The position numbers and the translations under genes were made by a program. Shown here piece after piece: positions 21,551 to 30,979 of a DNA stretch of 64,000 bases. Position 1 is the stretch's first letter. The number at the start of each line of letters is the position of its first letter. A model generated the notes under the pieces. The model was not told the origin of the DNA. It saw only the letters and a list, made by a program, of their open reading frames with translations, and made no database searches. This stretch comes from Beroe forskalii (taxonomy: Eukaryota; Ctenophora; Nuda; Beroida; Beroidae), in the NCBI GenBank assembly GCA_011033025.1, contig WFMF01000019.1, positions 310,001 to 374,000 of the forward strand, read 5' to 3'.

Positions 21551-22208
21551 ATGGACATGGAAAATTTATCAGACACAAGCCAATTGTCATCTGACGAAGA
21601 AGGTACATGTAATTTCGAGGATCATCCTTACGAGTCACCTAGTGAGGACAGTATTAACGATGACCAAATCGTAGACGTGGATTTTTCTGTATTCAGCATG
21701 GAACACAATCCTCCCAGTGATGATTACTGAGGCGGCACAGTTGAATCCAATCAGCACCAACCCAGTAGCAAATTAACTGATTCGAATATTGTCACGGTAG
21801 ACACTGAGAGCCATACTGACTGGTGTTCCTCTCATAGAAGCAGTATGTTGTCAAGACAGGCCTGAAGTTTGTGATTTCATCCAGTCGGATGGATAGTGTA
21901 TCACAGACCAGACCTTCTTTCAGGGTCAACTTCTATCAGAGGATGGATTGCAGTACAATCGTGTAATGTATGCTTCTACCATTTTAAACTTTGATGAGCG
22001 AAAGAAGTATTTATTGCGTGATTTCTGTAACAGGATGCGGAGGCAACTGTGCTACAGGAATTTTGTCACATTTGTCAATCGAGGACATCCTATAGGGCGT
22101 GGAAATCGAGTAGTTATACCATGCTGTGTTATTACTGAAATTAGGAGACAATACCCTGATCCTAACGGCCAATATATTGGGTTCATTGAATTGCTAAACA
22201 ATGCTTAA
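21551..22208 (+). pseudogene. P2X7 intracellular-domain-like protein (broken)
   Basis: An acidic N-terminal frame starts at ATG 21551 (MDMENLSDTSQLSSDEEG) and stops near 21730. A second open segment ends at 22208 and has the motif series of the P2X7 C-terminal intracellular (P2RX7_C) domain: RRQLCYRNFVTF, GRGNRVVIPCCV, then EIRRQYPDPNGQYIGFI. In vertebrate P2X7 this Cys-rich zinc-binding region is fused to an ion channel; in many invertebrates it occurs alone. No channel segments are seen here. Two or more stops or frameshifts separate the parts, so this copy is dead. Cargo of the TTAA element is inferred. Confidence 0.75.
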
Positions 22209-22865
22209 TCTAAGTTCCTGATCTACATTTTCGAGGCCCCTGTCAAATACTCTCCTTCCAGTAGTTCGTATATGTTTTGTTATGATTGTATAATGTATAC
22301 ACGAATAGATTTAGACTGCACAACACAGTACATTTTGTAAAGTTTAAACATAGTCTTGAAGTAAATGTCTCCATCTAGAGGTGGTATGAAACGGTTCTTT
22401 TGGGACTTATTATGCACTCAGAATATGTTTAAATGCTACTATTTAGGGACGTTAAATATAGCATTCTTAGCAAGTTTGAGAATAAAGAGAACGACAAAGT
22501 AAGATGTCAGAAATTTCATAACGAAATAATGACACTAAGTTACAAAGCAACGTTTCAATATGATCAACATACCATGTTCACGCTAATACTTTTCTCCATT
22601 ACCTCGTATATATACCGACTATGAACTTAAAGCTGTCAAGTCGAGACACATGTTTAATGACTTCTCTGATTTCTAGTCGAGCTCTCACTGTCATTAACCA
22701 TGCTTCACGACCAAACACTGTCATACCAATCAGCAATCTGAGCATTCACTTTCTCATTCAGGTTACTAATTAGCATCACAGGATCCACTCGGAATACTAA
22801 AATACATACACATACACTAAATATACCAATCAGAGCAAACATATCAAATACAATTAAAATTAAGA

Positions 22866-23890
22866 TTAATTAACCATCCTGGGTACGTCAAATAAGAATA
22901 GCTTATATGATTTCTCCTGAATGTTTAACTTAGGGTTAATCTTTTGGATAGACAGTGCCTCCTTGGTTCTACGCTTAAAAATTTTATGTTCAAAAGCTAA
23001 AATTTTGGGACTGTCTGTGTTAAAAGTGTGGCCTGGATTTTCTAAAATATGTTTAGCGACTACTGAATCAGTCTTTGGGTCAGCATGTTCCTTCATTCTA
23101 TCCTGAATGTTTCGCGTTGTTTCACCAACATAATTGGCTTCACATTGCGAGCACTCAAGATAGTAAATGGCATTGTTGATGATCGAAGACCTATCCTTGA
23201 ACCTCAGTCTATCAGAAACTCTCGAGTAAGTGTAAAATACTTTGACTCTGAGAGCGCCACACTTAATCTGGCTGAGACAACTATTGATACACTTCTCCAG
23301 TTTGTAAGTGCTATCCTTAAGGAATGGGAGACGGATATAGATCTCTTTTGGCTTGGGGCCTTCAAAAGGTCTATTCTCTGACGCCTTTCTTGTAAGGAAG
23401 CGGTTCACAACCGAGTAGATGTAATCCCTGTTGTACCCATTGTTCATCATCATTAGCTTTATTCTCTCAAATTCCGCATGAAGAAGCTCATAACTGCTGC
23501 AGATCTCGTAAGCTCTGTGCAGTAGTGTTCTTATCAATTGGAGTTTGAGGGCAAATGGAACAAAACTAGTGAAATGAGCATAGACCCCAGAGTGTGTCGT
23601 TTTCCTATAGACTGTGGTTGACATATGATCGTTCTCTCTTATCAGCAATATGTCCAAGAAGGGCATCCGCCCCATAACTTCTTCTTCAATCGTAAATTTT
23701 ATATTACCATGTAAACTGTTAAGAAATGCTAAAAATTCGTGAGCTTTCTCTGAGCTCTCAAATGCAGCTAAAATATCATCAACATAACGTGTAAAGCATC
23801 TAACCACATATCTCATTTGTGTAGATTTATCATAAAACTCAACATCAGCTATACCATTATCTGCTTTCCTACAGAAGTCATCAACGAATG
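22866..23890 (-). pseudogene. PLE-2 inverted partial copy: RT end and GIY-YIG
   Basis: The minus strand encodes the second half of a Penelope/Poseidon-type protein: RT block FTRYVDDILAAF, thumb, linker and GIY-YIG nuclease (AIYYLECSQCEANYVGETTRN). It retains about 20 codons upstream of FYDKSTQMRYVV that the plus copy has lost. The frame is open to its stop at 22866; the 5' half of the gene is absent because the copy is truncated at the head-to-head joint. Confidence 0.85.
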
Positions 23891-24456
23891 CCCAGCAACA
23901 CTTCGGAGAGGTACATGCCAGGAAGCTGAAGAACCTGGGACTTCATATCAGTGAGTGTCCGACTGAGACAGCAGTCCACAACTCGTCGTCACACAAGTTC
24001 ACTGACGATGAGATCGGGTTGCTGAAGAAGGGACTTAAACATTGCCTATTTCCCAACTTCATCAACCACGATGACATCAAAGCTGAACTTGAAATGTTTT
24101 ATCGTAACTGTCTTCCATTCGTGGACAATTTGGAAAATCGTCTTAGACTCAAAACTACTTTGCTAAGTGGATATAGTGAACTGATAAACTCATATTACAG
24201 AGACAGAGCACTTGATACTCACTTTAGCAAAGATGATCAGCAAATCCTAGAGCGTTTAGCTTCGTATAAACATTTGGTATTTATCAAGGCTGATAAGGGT
24301 AATACATGTGTAATAATGTCTAGGGATGATTATGTGGAGAAAATGATGAATATTTTGTCGGATAAAACTAAATTTAAGGAAGTGGACGAGGACAATACTC
24401 TAAGTAGATTTCAAAGGTTTAAGAATTGGATGTATCGACAAACATTTGTTTGGTGA
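23890..24456 (+). pseudogene. PLE-2 plus copy, N-terminal part
   Basis: Begins near the head-to-head joint. It carries the N-terminal PLE block (KFTDDEIGLLKKGLKHCLFP) and the first RT region (FIKADKGNTCVIMSRDDYV, with the DKG signature). A frameshift near 24440 ends it at 24456; the remainder continues in the next frame. An ATG at 24019 lies inside the domain, so the real start is further upstream or lost. Confidence 0.8.
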
Positions 24457-25795
24457 GGAGTATGGGGACCTGTGTCCCTCCTCTTGTAAGACACCCATAT
24501 TGTATGGCTTACCTAAGCTACACAAGGATGGAATACCTCTCAGGCCAGTGTTGTCCATGGTAGGCACGTTCAATCATGGATTAGCTAAATTCATGGGAAA
24601 ATTATTGGAACCGCTGAGAACAGCACCTTCAGTGTGTAAGAATTCGTTTTCGTTGGCTAACTATATTAAGGGTAGTGAATTGCATAAAGCTTATTTAGTT
24701 TCTTTTGATGTCCAGAGTTTATTCACGAATATTCCCGTGGACGAGGTGATTGAGATGATATTGAGTAGACTGTTTCCTAGTGACAAAGGGACTAGGAAAA
24801 CTTTCTTATATAATGGTTTTAAACACTTAGATAAATCTACACAAATGAGATATGTGGTTAGATGCTTTACACGTTATGTTGATGATATTTTAGCTGCATT
24901 TGAGAGCTCAGAGAAAGCTCACGAATTTTTAGCATTTCTTAACAGTTTACATGGTAATATAAAATTTACGATTGAAGAAGAAGTTATGGGGCGGATGCCC
25001 TTCTTGGACATATTGCTGATAAGAGAGAACGATCATATGTCAACCACAGTCTATAGGAAAACGACACACTCTGGGGTCTATGCTCATTTCACTAGTTTTG
25101 TTCCATTTGCCCTCAAACTCCAATTGATAAGAACACTACTGCACAGAGCTTACGAGATCTGCAGCAGTTATGAGCTTCTTCATGCGGAATTTGAGAGAAT
25201 AAAGCTAATGATGATGAACAATGGGTACAACAGGGATTACATCTACTCGGTTGTGAACCGCTTCCTTACAAGAAAGGCGTCAGAGAATAGACCTTTTGAA
25301 GGCCCCAAGCCAAAAGAGATCTATATCCGTCTCCCATTCCTTAAGGATAGCACTTACAAACTGGAGAAGTGTATCAATAGTTGTCTCAGCCAGATTAAGT
25401 GTGGCGCTCTCAGAGTCAAAGTATTTTACACTTACTCGAGAGTTTCTGATAGACTGAGGTTCAAGGATAGGTCTTCGATCATCAACAATGCCATTTACTA
25501 TCTTGAGTGCTCGCAATGTGAAGCCAATTATGTTGGTGAAACAACGCGAAACATTCAGGATAGAATGAAGGAACATGCTGACCCAAAGACTGATTCAGTA
25601 GTCGCTAAACATATTTTAGAAAATCCAGGCCACACTTTTAACACAGACAGTCCCAAAATTTTAGCTTTTGAACATAAAACTTTTAAGCGTAGAACCAAGG
25701 AGGCACTGTCTATCCAAAAGATTAACCCTAAGTTAAACATTCAGGAGAAATCATATAAGCTATTCTTATTTGACGTACCCAGGATGGTTAATTAA
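24446..25795 (+). pseudogene. PLE-2 plus copy, RT and GIY-YIG part (internal deletion)
   Basis: Contains PILYGLPKLHKDG, the block AYLVSFDVQSLFTNIPVDE with the first catalytic Asp, then the active-site FTRYVDDILAAF, the nuclease motif AIYYLECSQCEANYVGETTRN and a C-terminus at 25795. Between FLYNGF and KSTQMRYVV the segment that should hold the RT motif with Gly-Ser-Pro is missing, so this RT cannot work. Same family as the inverted copy, different from PLE-1. Confidence 0.9.
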
Positions 25796-26589
25796 TCTTA
25801 ATTTTAATTGTATTTGATATGTTTGCTCTGATTGGTATATTTAGTGTATGTGTATGTATTTTAGTATTCCGAGTGGATCCTGTGATGCTAATTAGTAACC
25901 TGAATGAGAAAGTGAATGCTCAGATTGCTGATTGGTATGACAGTGTTTGGTCGTGAAGCATGGTTAATGACAGTGAGAGCTCTGACTAGAAATCAGAGAA
26001 GTCATTAAACATGTGTCTCGACTTGACAGCTTTAAGTTCATAGTCGGTATATATACGAGGTAATGGAGAAAAGTATTAGCGTGAACATGGTATGTTGATC
26101 ATATTGAAACGTTGCTTTGTAACTTAGTGTCATTATTTCGTTATGAAATTTCTGACATCTTACTTTGTCGTTCTCTTTATTCTCAAGCTACTATTTAGTT
26201 TTAAGATTATTTAATTAGTGAACCTAAAACTTGCAAAAAAGATGCGCTTCAGCACAAACCAGCATACTACCCATATTAGCAGGAGTCCGGTTACACTTGC
26301 CTGTGTTTACATTATGAGATCACCGTGATATGCTGGCATTTCAGTACGATACGGAAACTTGACCGCTAATTAGGGCGTGATCTAATCTGCCCCGCGCCGC
26401 GAGATAGTGCTACATGTTATTATATAGTATCAAACTCTATTTTTAGCCAAAGTTGTTCGAAACCATCAGTGCACCTTTAAGCTGGAGATTGTACTGCTGA
26501 CGAGGAATCAGTCGACGAAGCTGAGCAAAATACTGATAGTGATGAGGATGACGAAGAAGAGGATGGTGACTTTGATGGAAATTAACCCT

Positions 26590-27421
26590 TCAAAGAGACT
26601 GTAAAACTCGATGGTCGAGTATGGTTGCAATGCTAGAAAGATATTTGAAGCTAGAAGACGTTGTTAACACTGTCCTGAAGGATTTCAACCTATCCTCACT
26701 AATGCTCAGTAAGACGGAATCAGAGATGATACAAGATGCTGTGAAATGTCTTGCCCCATTCCAGCTTGCAACCACAGTTCTCTGTAAGCAAGATCAGGAT
26801 CTAGCAGCTGCTGAGAAGATGATTCGATTTGTGGAGCAAGAGCTGAAGGAGATTAACAGTAAAATCGCTCAAGAACTTCTACAATCCTTGCAAACACGCT
26901 ACCATGATCGTAAGAACAACGGTTTGGTGTCAGAGATGAAATTCCTGGAGAACCCCAAATCTCTTAAGGAGACAGATAAAAACTACCAGCTTCCTTCCAA
27001 AGCTTCTCTTACGAGAGCACTGAAGACGACACACTCTCGGTTGTTCCCTACTACAGATCTTGAAGTTGTCGAGGAGTCTACATCTACATCAGAGGAGCCC
27101 ACTAAGAAGAAGCCGAAACAGGACTCACACTCTGAACTGTTCAGCAAGTTCTGCAGCTACATGAAACCTGAAGAGCCTGATATTGAGCAGGACACATTCT
27201 CTAAAGAAGTTCAGCTTTATGTGTCAGGAGGAGAGAAGACTTCCACACTGGTCAACCTCTACAATGCATACAAATCAGTACCTCCCACTTCTGTCGAGGC
27301 TGAACGTGTATTTTCAGTGACTGGATTATTTTTAACAGAACTGAGGAGTCGATTAAACCCTGAAACTCTTGATATTCTGGTATTTTTGAAATATTACTTG
27401 CTGAATAAGAAATCTTCATAG
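26590..27421 (+). pseudogene. hAT transposase, C-terminal part
   Basis: Resumes with RDCKTRWSSMVAMLERY, a conserved hAT block, and ends with the dimerisation domain (LYNAYKSVPPTSVEAERVFS, the Glu being the third catalytic residue, then LRSRLNPETLDILVFLKYYL). The stop is at 27421. The junction with the truncated third 242-bp unit (26482-26581) is out of frame, so no complete transposase can be made from this copy. The reading frame itself has no internal stop. Confidence 0.9.
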
Positions 27422-27870
27422 AATTTCATTGGGATGGTTTGACTTGATTTTGATACTTTAAATACCTTCTTAGTTCTTATACTATGAGTTAACACATGGT
27501 GTATTCGTATTATTTTTGTGTAAATGAGATAATATGATCTTTTGTGTTTCTAGAAACATTTTGGACTTCATAGATAAGACTTTCGATTGATTGATGATTA
27601 CAATGTGATAATTGATTGAAGTGTATAACAGATTAGTAGGTTATTAATATATTGTCAAATTTATTAATGCTTTAATGATAATGATTTGAAAAGACTCGTG
27701 TCTATCATTTGAAATTACTGAATGACTGCTGAAATTATACTTATTTCCCAGCAAATATGCCCAAAAAGAAAATTATATTTTATATCTTATTTTATATCTA
27801 TAAAAAATCAAAAATTATATCTTATATCGATAAAAAATTTTGAGATATAATTGCCAACCCTATTAGGCAA

Positions 27871-28096
27871 CGAATTTTATGATTATCAATGTCTCGAAAT
27901 TAGAGACCCCTATGAAGACAGAGATTTAGCAAAAAATTTTAAACGAAAAAACTTGCATATATTTAAAAATCTCGCCTTAGAATGGCTAAGATATTTCCAA
28001 GATAAAAACAGCTTTTTACTACAGAATATTAAGCGAGATGCCCCTGCCATCATACAAAAAGCGGTAGAAGCATATGACCCACGCCGAGACTATTAA
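27871..28096 (+). CDS. Nucleotidyltransferase, 3' part
   Basis: Continuation after the hAT insertion. The 8-bp target duplication TTAGGCAA (19185-19192) is repeated at 27863-27870. The frame carries CLEIRDPYEDRDLAKNF, the typical C-terminal PAP-associated segment in which a short conserved DP motif contributes to nucleotide recognition in this family, and ends in TAA at 28096. The 226 nt complete the 776-nt 5' part to 1,002 nt, a multiple of three, so the gene was intact when the transposon landed. Confidence 0.8.
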
Positions 28097-28436
28097 AAAA
28101 TAGAAAATATTAAGCTGCGACCATTATTTGGTCGTGAATGTGAATCTAGAAAACCCAAAATTGCTTTTACGATAGCACTCGGTTTAAATGCTTCCGCCGC
28201 CATAATAATATCACTAAATCTGGACTCCTATTTAATTTTGAGATTTAAATTGTTATTATTTAAAGAATTGACAATTGATTTCAATATAAATAGAGAGACT
28301 CGCCGAATTGCTCCTTTTAAATTTCAATGCAATAATTAGATCAAACAAGAAATCTAAATACAAATTATCGATATATATATATATTGAATAAGTTACGCAT
28401 CATTTACAAATCTACTAAACAATATAATTCAATTAG

Positions 28437-28829
28437 ATGGAAACAGCGCAATATATGGCACAAAGATTGCTCTACACTGTGTGCAACGTTATGTGTCCAA
28501 TAGACGAAGAAAAGGAGCCACTATATGCACATTTAAAATATATATTGGATGAAATGACAATGTTGGGCTCGCAGCAAATTAAGCTGCCAAAGCTCAAGTA
28601 CGACCTGGACGACATCATCAAAGATATGTGTAAAATTTACAATTCAATTTTCGATGCTTATGAGGACAAAAAATCGCCTCAAGTCATCGAATGCCTTTTC
28701 GTAGCGACACACCACATGATGGCAAGATATAGCAACAGTGCGACTATTTGCAGCAGACTAGCATACTGTTTTGTGGTCATTGTCAAATCAATGGATTCCT
28801 GGACGGAATATGTAACTAAACGTCAATGA
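28437..28829 (+). CDS. 130-aa helical ORF of the LTR element
   Basis: The ATG directly follows an acceptor-like CAATTAG (AG at 28435-28436). The product is predicted all-helical with a Cys-containing hydrophobic C-terminal half (CSRLAYCFVVIVKSMDSWTEYV) but no clear signal peptide. Small helical viral proteins of this size include Bcl-2-like regulators, and the ending loosely recalls that shape, but I see no definite BH motif and do not assign it. A structure prediction compared with Bcl-2 folds would decide. Confidence 0.55.
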   Translation: METAQYMAQRLLYTVCNVMCPIDEEKEPLYAHLKYILDEMTMLGSQQIKLPKLKYDLDDIIKDMCKIYNSIFDAYEDKKSPQVIECLFVATHHMMARYSNSATICSRLAYCFVVIVKSMDSWTEYVTKRQ

Positions 28830-29092
28830 CTTAACCATACATTTAAAATAATATTTTTCCTTGTACATTTAATCTACTTTACTGAATATTTTTCAATATA
28901 TTAATCTACCTTACTGAATATTTTTCGGAAATAATGAGTATGATTCATCCGATATCAGGTATGAATAATGAAACTGCCTGAGATTGCCTTTAAAATTTAT
29001 TCCACAACCTCACTATAAAACATAATAAATTAAACATAATAAATTTCCAAATATTTAATATAATACATATTTATTTTTTACCCATTTTAGGA

Positions 29093-29671
29093 ATGGACGA
29101 GGCAAAAGTCACAGACCTACTGATGGCGCAAAAGGATCTAATCAAACTATTAATAGCCGAAAGAGAGCTGACAATAGGATATGCAGCGAACATAATTGAC
29201 ATTACACAAAAATCAGGAACACTTCTAGGAAATATGCAACTTTTACTGGATCTCAGCAAGGGAATGGCAACACATAGAGAAGACACAGGACCACTAGAAT
29301 TACAGACACAAACGGAAATATCAAGTTGCAACCAACTTATGAGTATGGAACAACAGGAGAGCAGTCATCATGAAGGAAAAAATGAGGTAACCAACGACCC
29401 ATATAATCAAAATCAAACGAGAAACATATTAAGACTAAAATACGACTTTGGGAAAAATTATACACAGAAAAGAAAACGAATGAACAATAGTGCTAGACAA
29501 AAGCTCCTGTTAGTTTTCGATGAAAACCAGAAACCGTCAGAAAACGAATACAACGCATTGCAAGAAGAATTAGGCATTACTAAAACAAAGCTGAAAAGAT
29601 GGTTCGCACAGAAACGAAGAATGAGAGTTATCGACATGAAAAAGAACAGTAATAATAATTTAGAAGAATAA
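29093..29671 (+). CDS. Homeodomain protein of the LTR element
   Basis: 192 aa; ATG 2 nt after the acceptor ACCCATTTTAG. Residues about 124-181 form a homeodomain-like region: basic arm QKRKRMN, helix 1 ARQKLLLVFDEN, helix 2 ENEYNALQEELG, helix 3 TKTKLKRWFAQKRRMRV with the diagnostic WF (170-171) and the following basic residues. The nearly invariant Asn of the recognition helix (WFxN) is Gln here (Q173). The N-terminal half is helical and leucine-rich, then a Gln/Ser-rich linker. Probably a DNA-binding regulator, possibly acting on the LTR (inference). The reading frame is intact. Homeodomains are unusual cargo for a retroelement. Confidence 0.75.
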   Translation: MDEAKVTDLLMAQKDLIKLLIAERELTIGYAANIIDITQKSGTLLGNMQLLLDLSKGMATHREDTGPLELQTQTEISSCNQLMSMEQQESSHHEGKNEVTNDPYNQNQTRNILRLKYDFGKNYTQKRKRMNNSARQKLLLVFDENQKPSENEYNALQEELGITKTKLKRWFAQKRRMRVIDMKKNSNNNLEE

Positions 29672-29925
29672 ATGAAAATTATATAATGAATATTGCATGA
29701 ATATTTAGAAATGTAAAGCATATATAATATTATGCTTTTTCATTATGGCTATTTTGCAGATGAATAATTGAATCATTCGCATTTTTTCTTAACTAAATGA
29801 ACTAATCATCCGAATTTTAATTTATATCTCCCTAGACCTACTAAAGAATGTCCAATTATAATGAGTGTTTCTTATATAGTTTCTTACATAGTTTTTATTA
29901 ACAATATACTATTCAGATAGCAATA

Positions 29926-30357
29926 ATGGAATACGACCTGCTAAATATAGATGTTGATGCCTTATGCCCCAATATTGCATGTCAATATGCAGGCTGTCAC
30001 GATATTAAAAAAGACCTACCACTTGTAAACTCACTATACATTAGTGGAAGACAAGAATTTCAAATGGATCTGTGTGAAATACACACAAATATAATGAAAA
30101 CTCTCTGGGAAAAATTGATCAGCAACTTAAATTGCCTGTGGGAGTTTACAGGATTCACCCCACTCTCAAGATGGAATGAAGAAACAGGCCTCGAACTACA
30201 AACCAGAAGACACTCAAGAATTGTTAAAGTTGTGCTGAATCAAATATACACAGATTTTACTCAAATAGTCCAATCTTATGAAAGAAATGAGCGACCAGAG
30301 CTGCTAGACATGTGCAGATTAGTAATAAAGCAAAACACTGAGAAATGCTACAATTAA
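29926..30357 (+). CDS. 143-aa Cys/His-containing ORF
   Basis: The ATG follows an acceptor (ATTCAG at 29916 or ATAG at 29920) by 5-9 nt. The N-terminal third has evenly spaced Cys/His (C14, C19, C24, H25, then LCEIHT near 50) that could bind one zinc; the rest is helical with a basic stretch (QTRRHSRIVKVVLNQ). No family recognised. The frame is intact and ends in TAA, followed by an AT-rich spacer. Confidence 0.5.
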   Translation: MEYDLLNIDVDALCPNIACQYAGCHDIKKDLPLVNSLYISGRQEFQMDLCEIHTNIMKTLWEKLISNLNCLWEFTGFTPLSRWNEETGLELQTRRHSRIVKVVLNQIYTDFTQIVQSYERNERPELLDMCRLVIKQNTEKCYN

Positions 30358-30610
30358 CAACCGATAAGAATAATGATTATATTAAAATCTTATTATAATA
30401 ACTATTGTATGTTTAATTCGTAACAATCATACTCTTTCATAATGATAATTCAACCTTAAATTCAATAATTCACCTTGTCGTTTTACTGAGACCGATAGGA
30501 ATAATAAGCAACAGCTTTTTCAATGTTATGGATGGCCACCATAATATTGACATTTATCGAAAAGCAAATAGCTTATTTACTGGATCCAGAAACTACCTAT
30601 CGTTTTAGGA

Positions 30611-30907
30611 ATGGATTATGGGTATCTTGCAAGAACGACAAGAGACATTAAAAGTTTGGAACTGCTAGGGAAAGCAGAAGAACATTCAGATAAAGAAGAT
30701 GAAATAATTACATTATACAAAGAACATAAGCTATTGAATGAACTATTGAAAATCGAACCAAATAACAGAGAATTAGAATTATACATGCATCGACAATATT
30801 GGAAAATGATTGGATTAATGAGGGCATGGCGAATTGATACGACTATAGCTGAAATAGAAAATCTGTCGATTATCTGGGAGACAAATTTAATGAATCAAAA
30901 TAATTGA
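30611..30907 (+). CDS. 98-aa helical ORF
   Basis: ATG 2 nt after acceptor TCGTTTTAG, the same GAATGG start context as the homeodomain gene. The protein is charged and helical with repeated Leu/Ile spacing (EIITLYKEHKLLNELLK), suggesting a coiled coil. No Cys, signal peptide or transmembrane segment. Function unknown. Its start arrangement, shared with its neighbours, is the main argument that it is a real gene. Confidence 0.45.
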   Translation: MDYGYLARTTRDIKSLELLGKAEEHSDKEDEIITLYKEHKLLNELLKIEPNNRELELYMHRQYWKMIGLMRAWRIDTTIAEIENLSIIWETNLMNQNN

Positions 30908-30979
30908 TATATATATATATTTTGTATATATAACTCATGTACGATTAAAGCTAACCCCGTACTATTCTCAGCGAACAGA

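Larger units (their letters stand above)
22447..26186. mobile_element. Penelope-like element 2 with head-to-head partial copy
   Basis: Flanked by a 12-bp duplication GCTACTATTTAG (22435-22446 and 26187-26198). A 3' fragment lies inverted (22475-23831, continuing to about 23890) before a plus-strand copy (about 23890-26184). The arms 22475-23831 and 24830-26184 are near-identical inverted repeats of about 1.36 kb. Inverted partial copies joined to a fuller copy are known in Penelope insertions. Confidence 0.9.
20938..26476. mobile_element. TTAA-flanked DNA element carrying a P2X7-C-type gene
   Basis: TIRs AGGTGCACTGATGGTTT and its complement, with TTAA at 20934-20937 and 26477-26480. TTAA targets are used by piggyBac and Kolobok elements; the AGG start fits Kolobok rather better than piggyBac, but no transposase remains to decide. 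PLE-2 occupies 22447-26186, so the element proper is about 1.8 kb. A second member with related TIRs is at 52772-54255. Confidence 0.9.
19193..27862 (+). mobile_element. hAT transposon with nested insertions
   Basis: TIRs TAGGGTTGGCAA and its complement, with an 8-bp duplication TTAGGCAA on both sides, the hAT hallmark. The subterminal ends are AT-rich with repeated TTATATC words. The transposase gene (19665-27421) is interrupted by the TTAA element at 20938-26476, itself split by PLE-2. Without them the hAT is about 3.1 kb. Confidence 0.95.
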
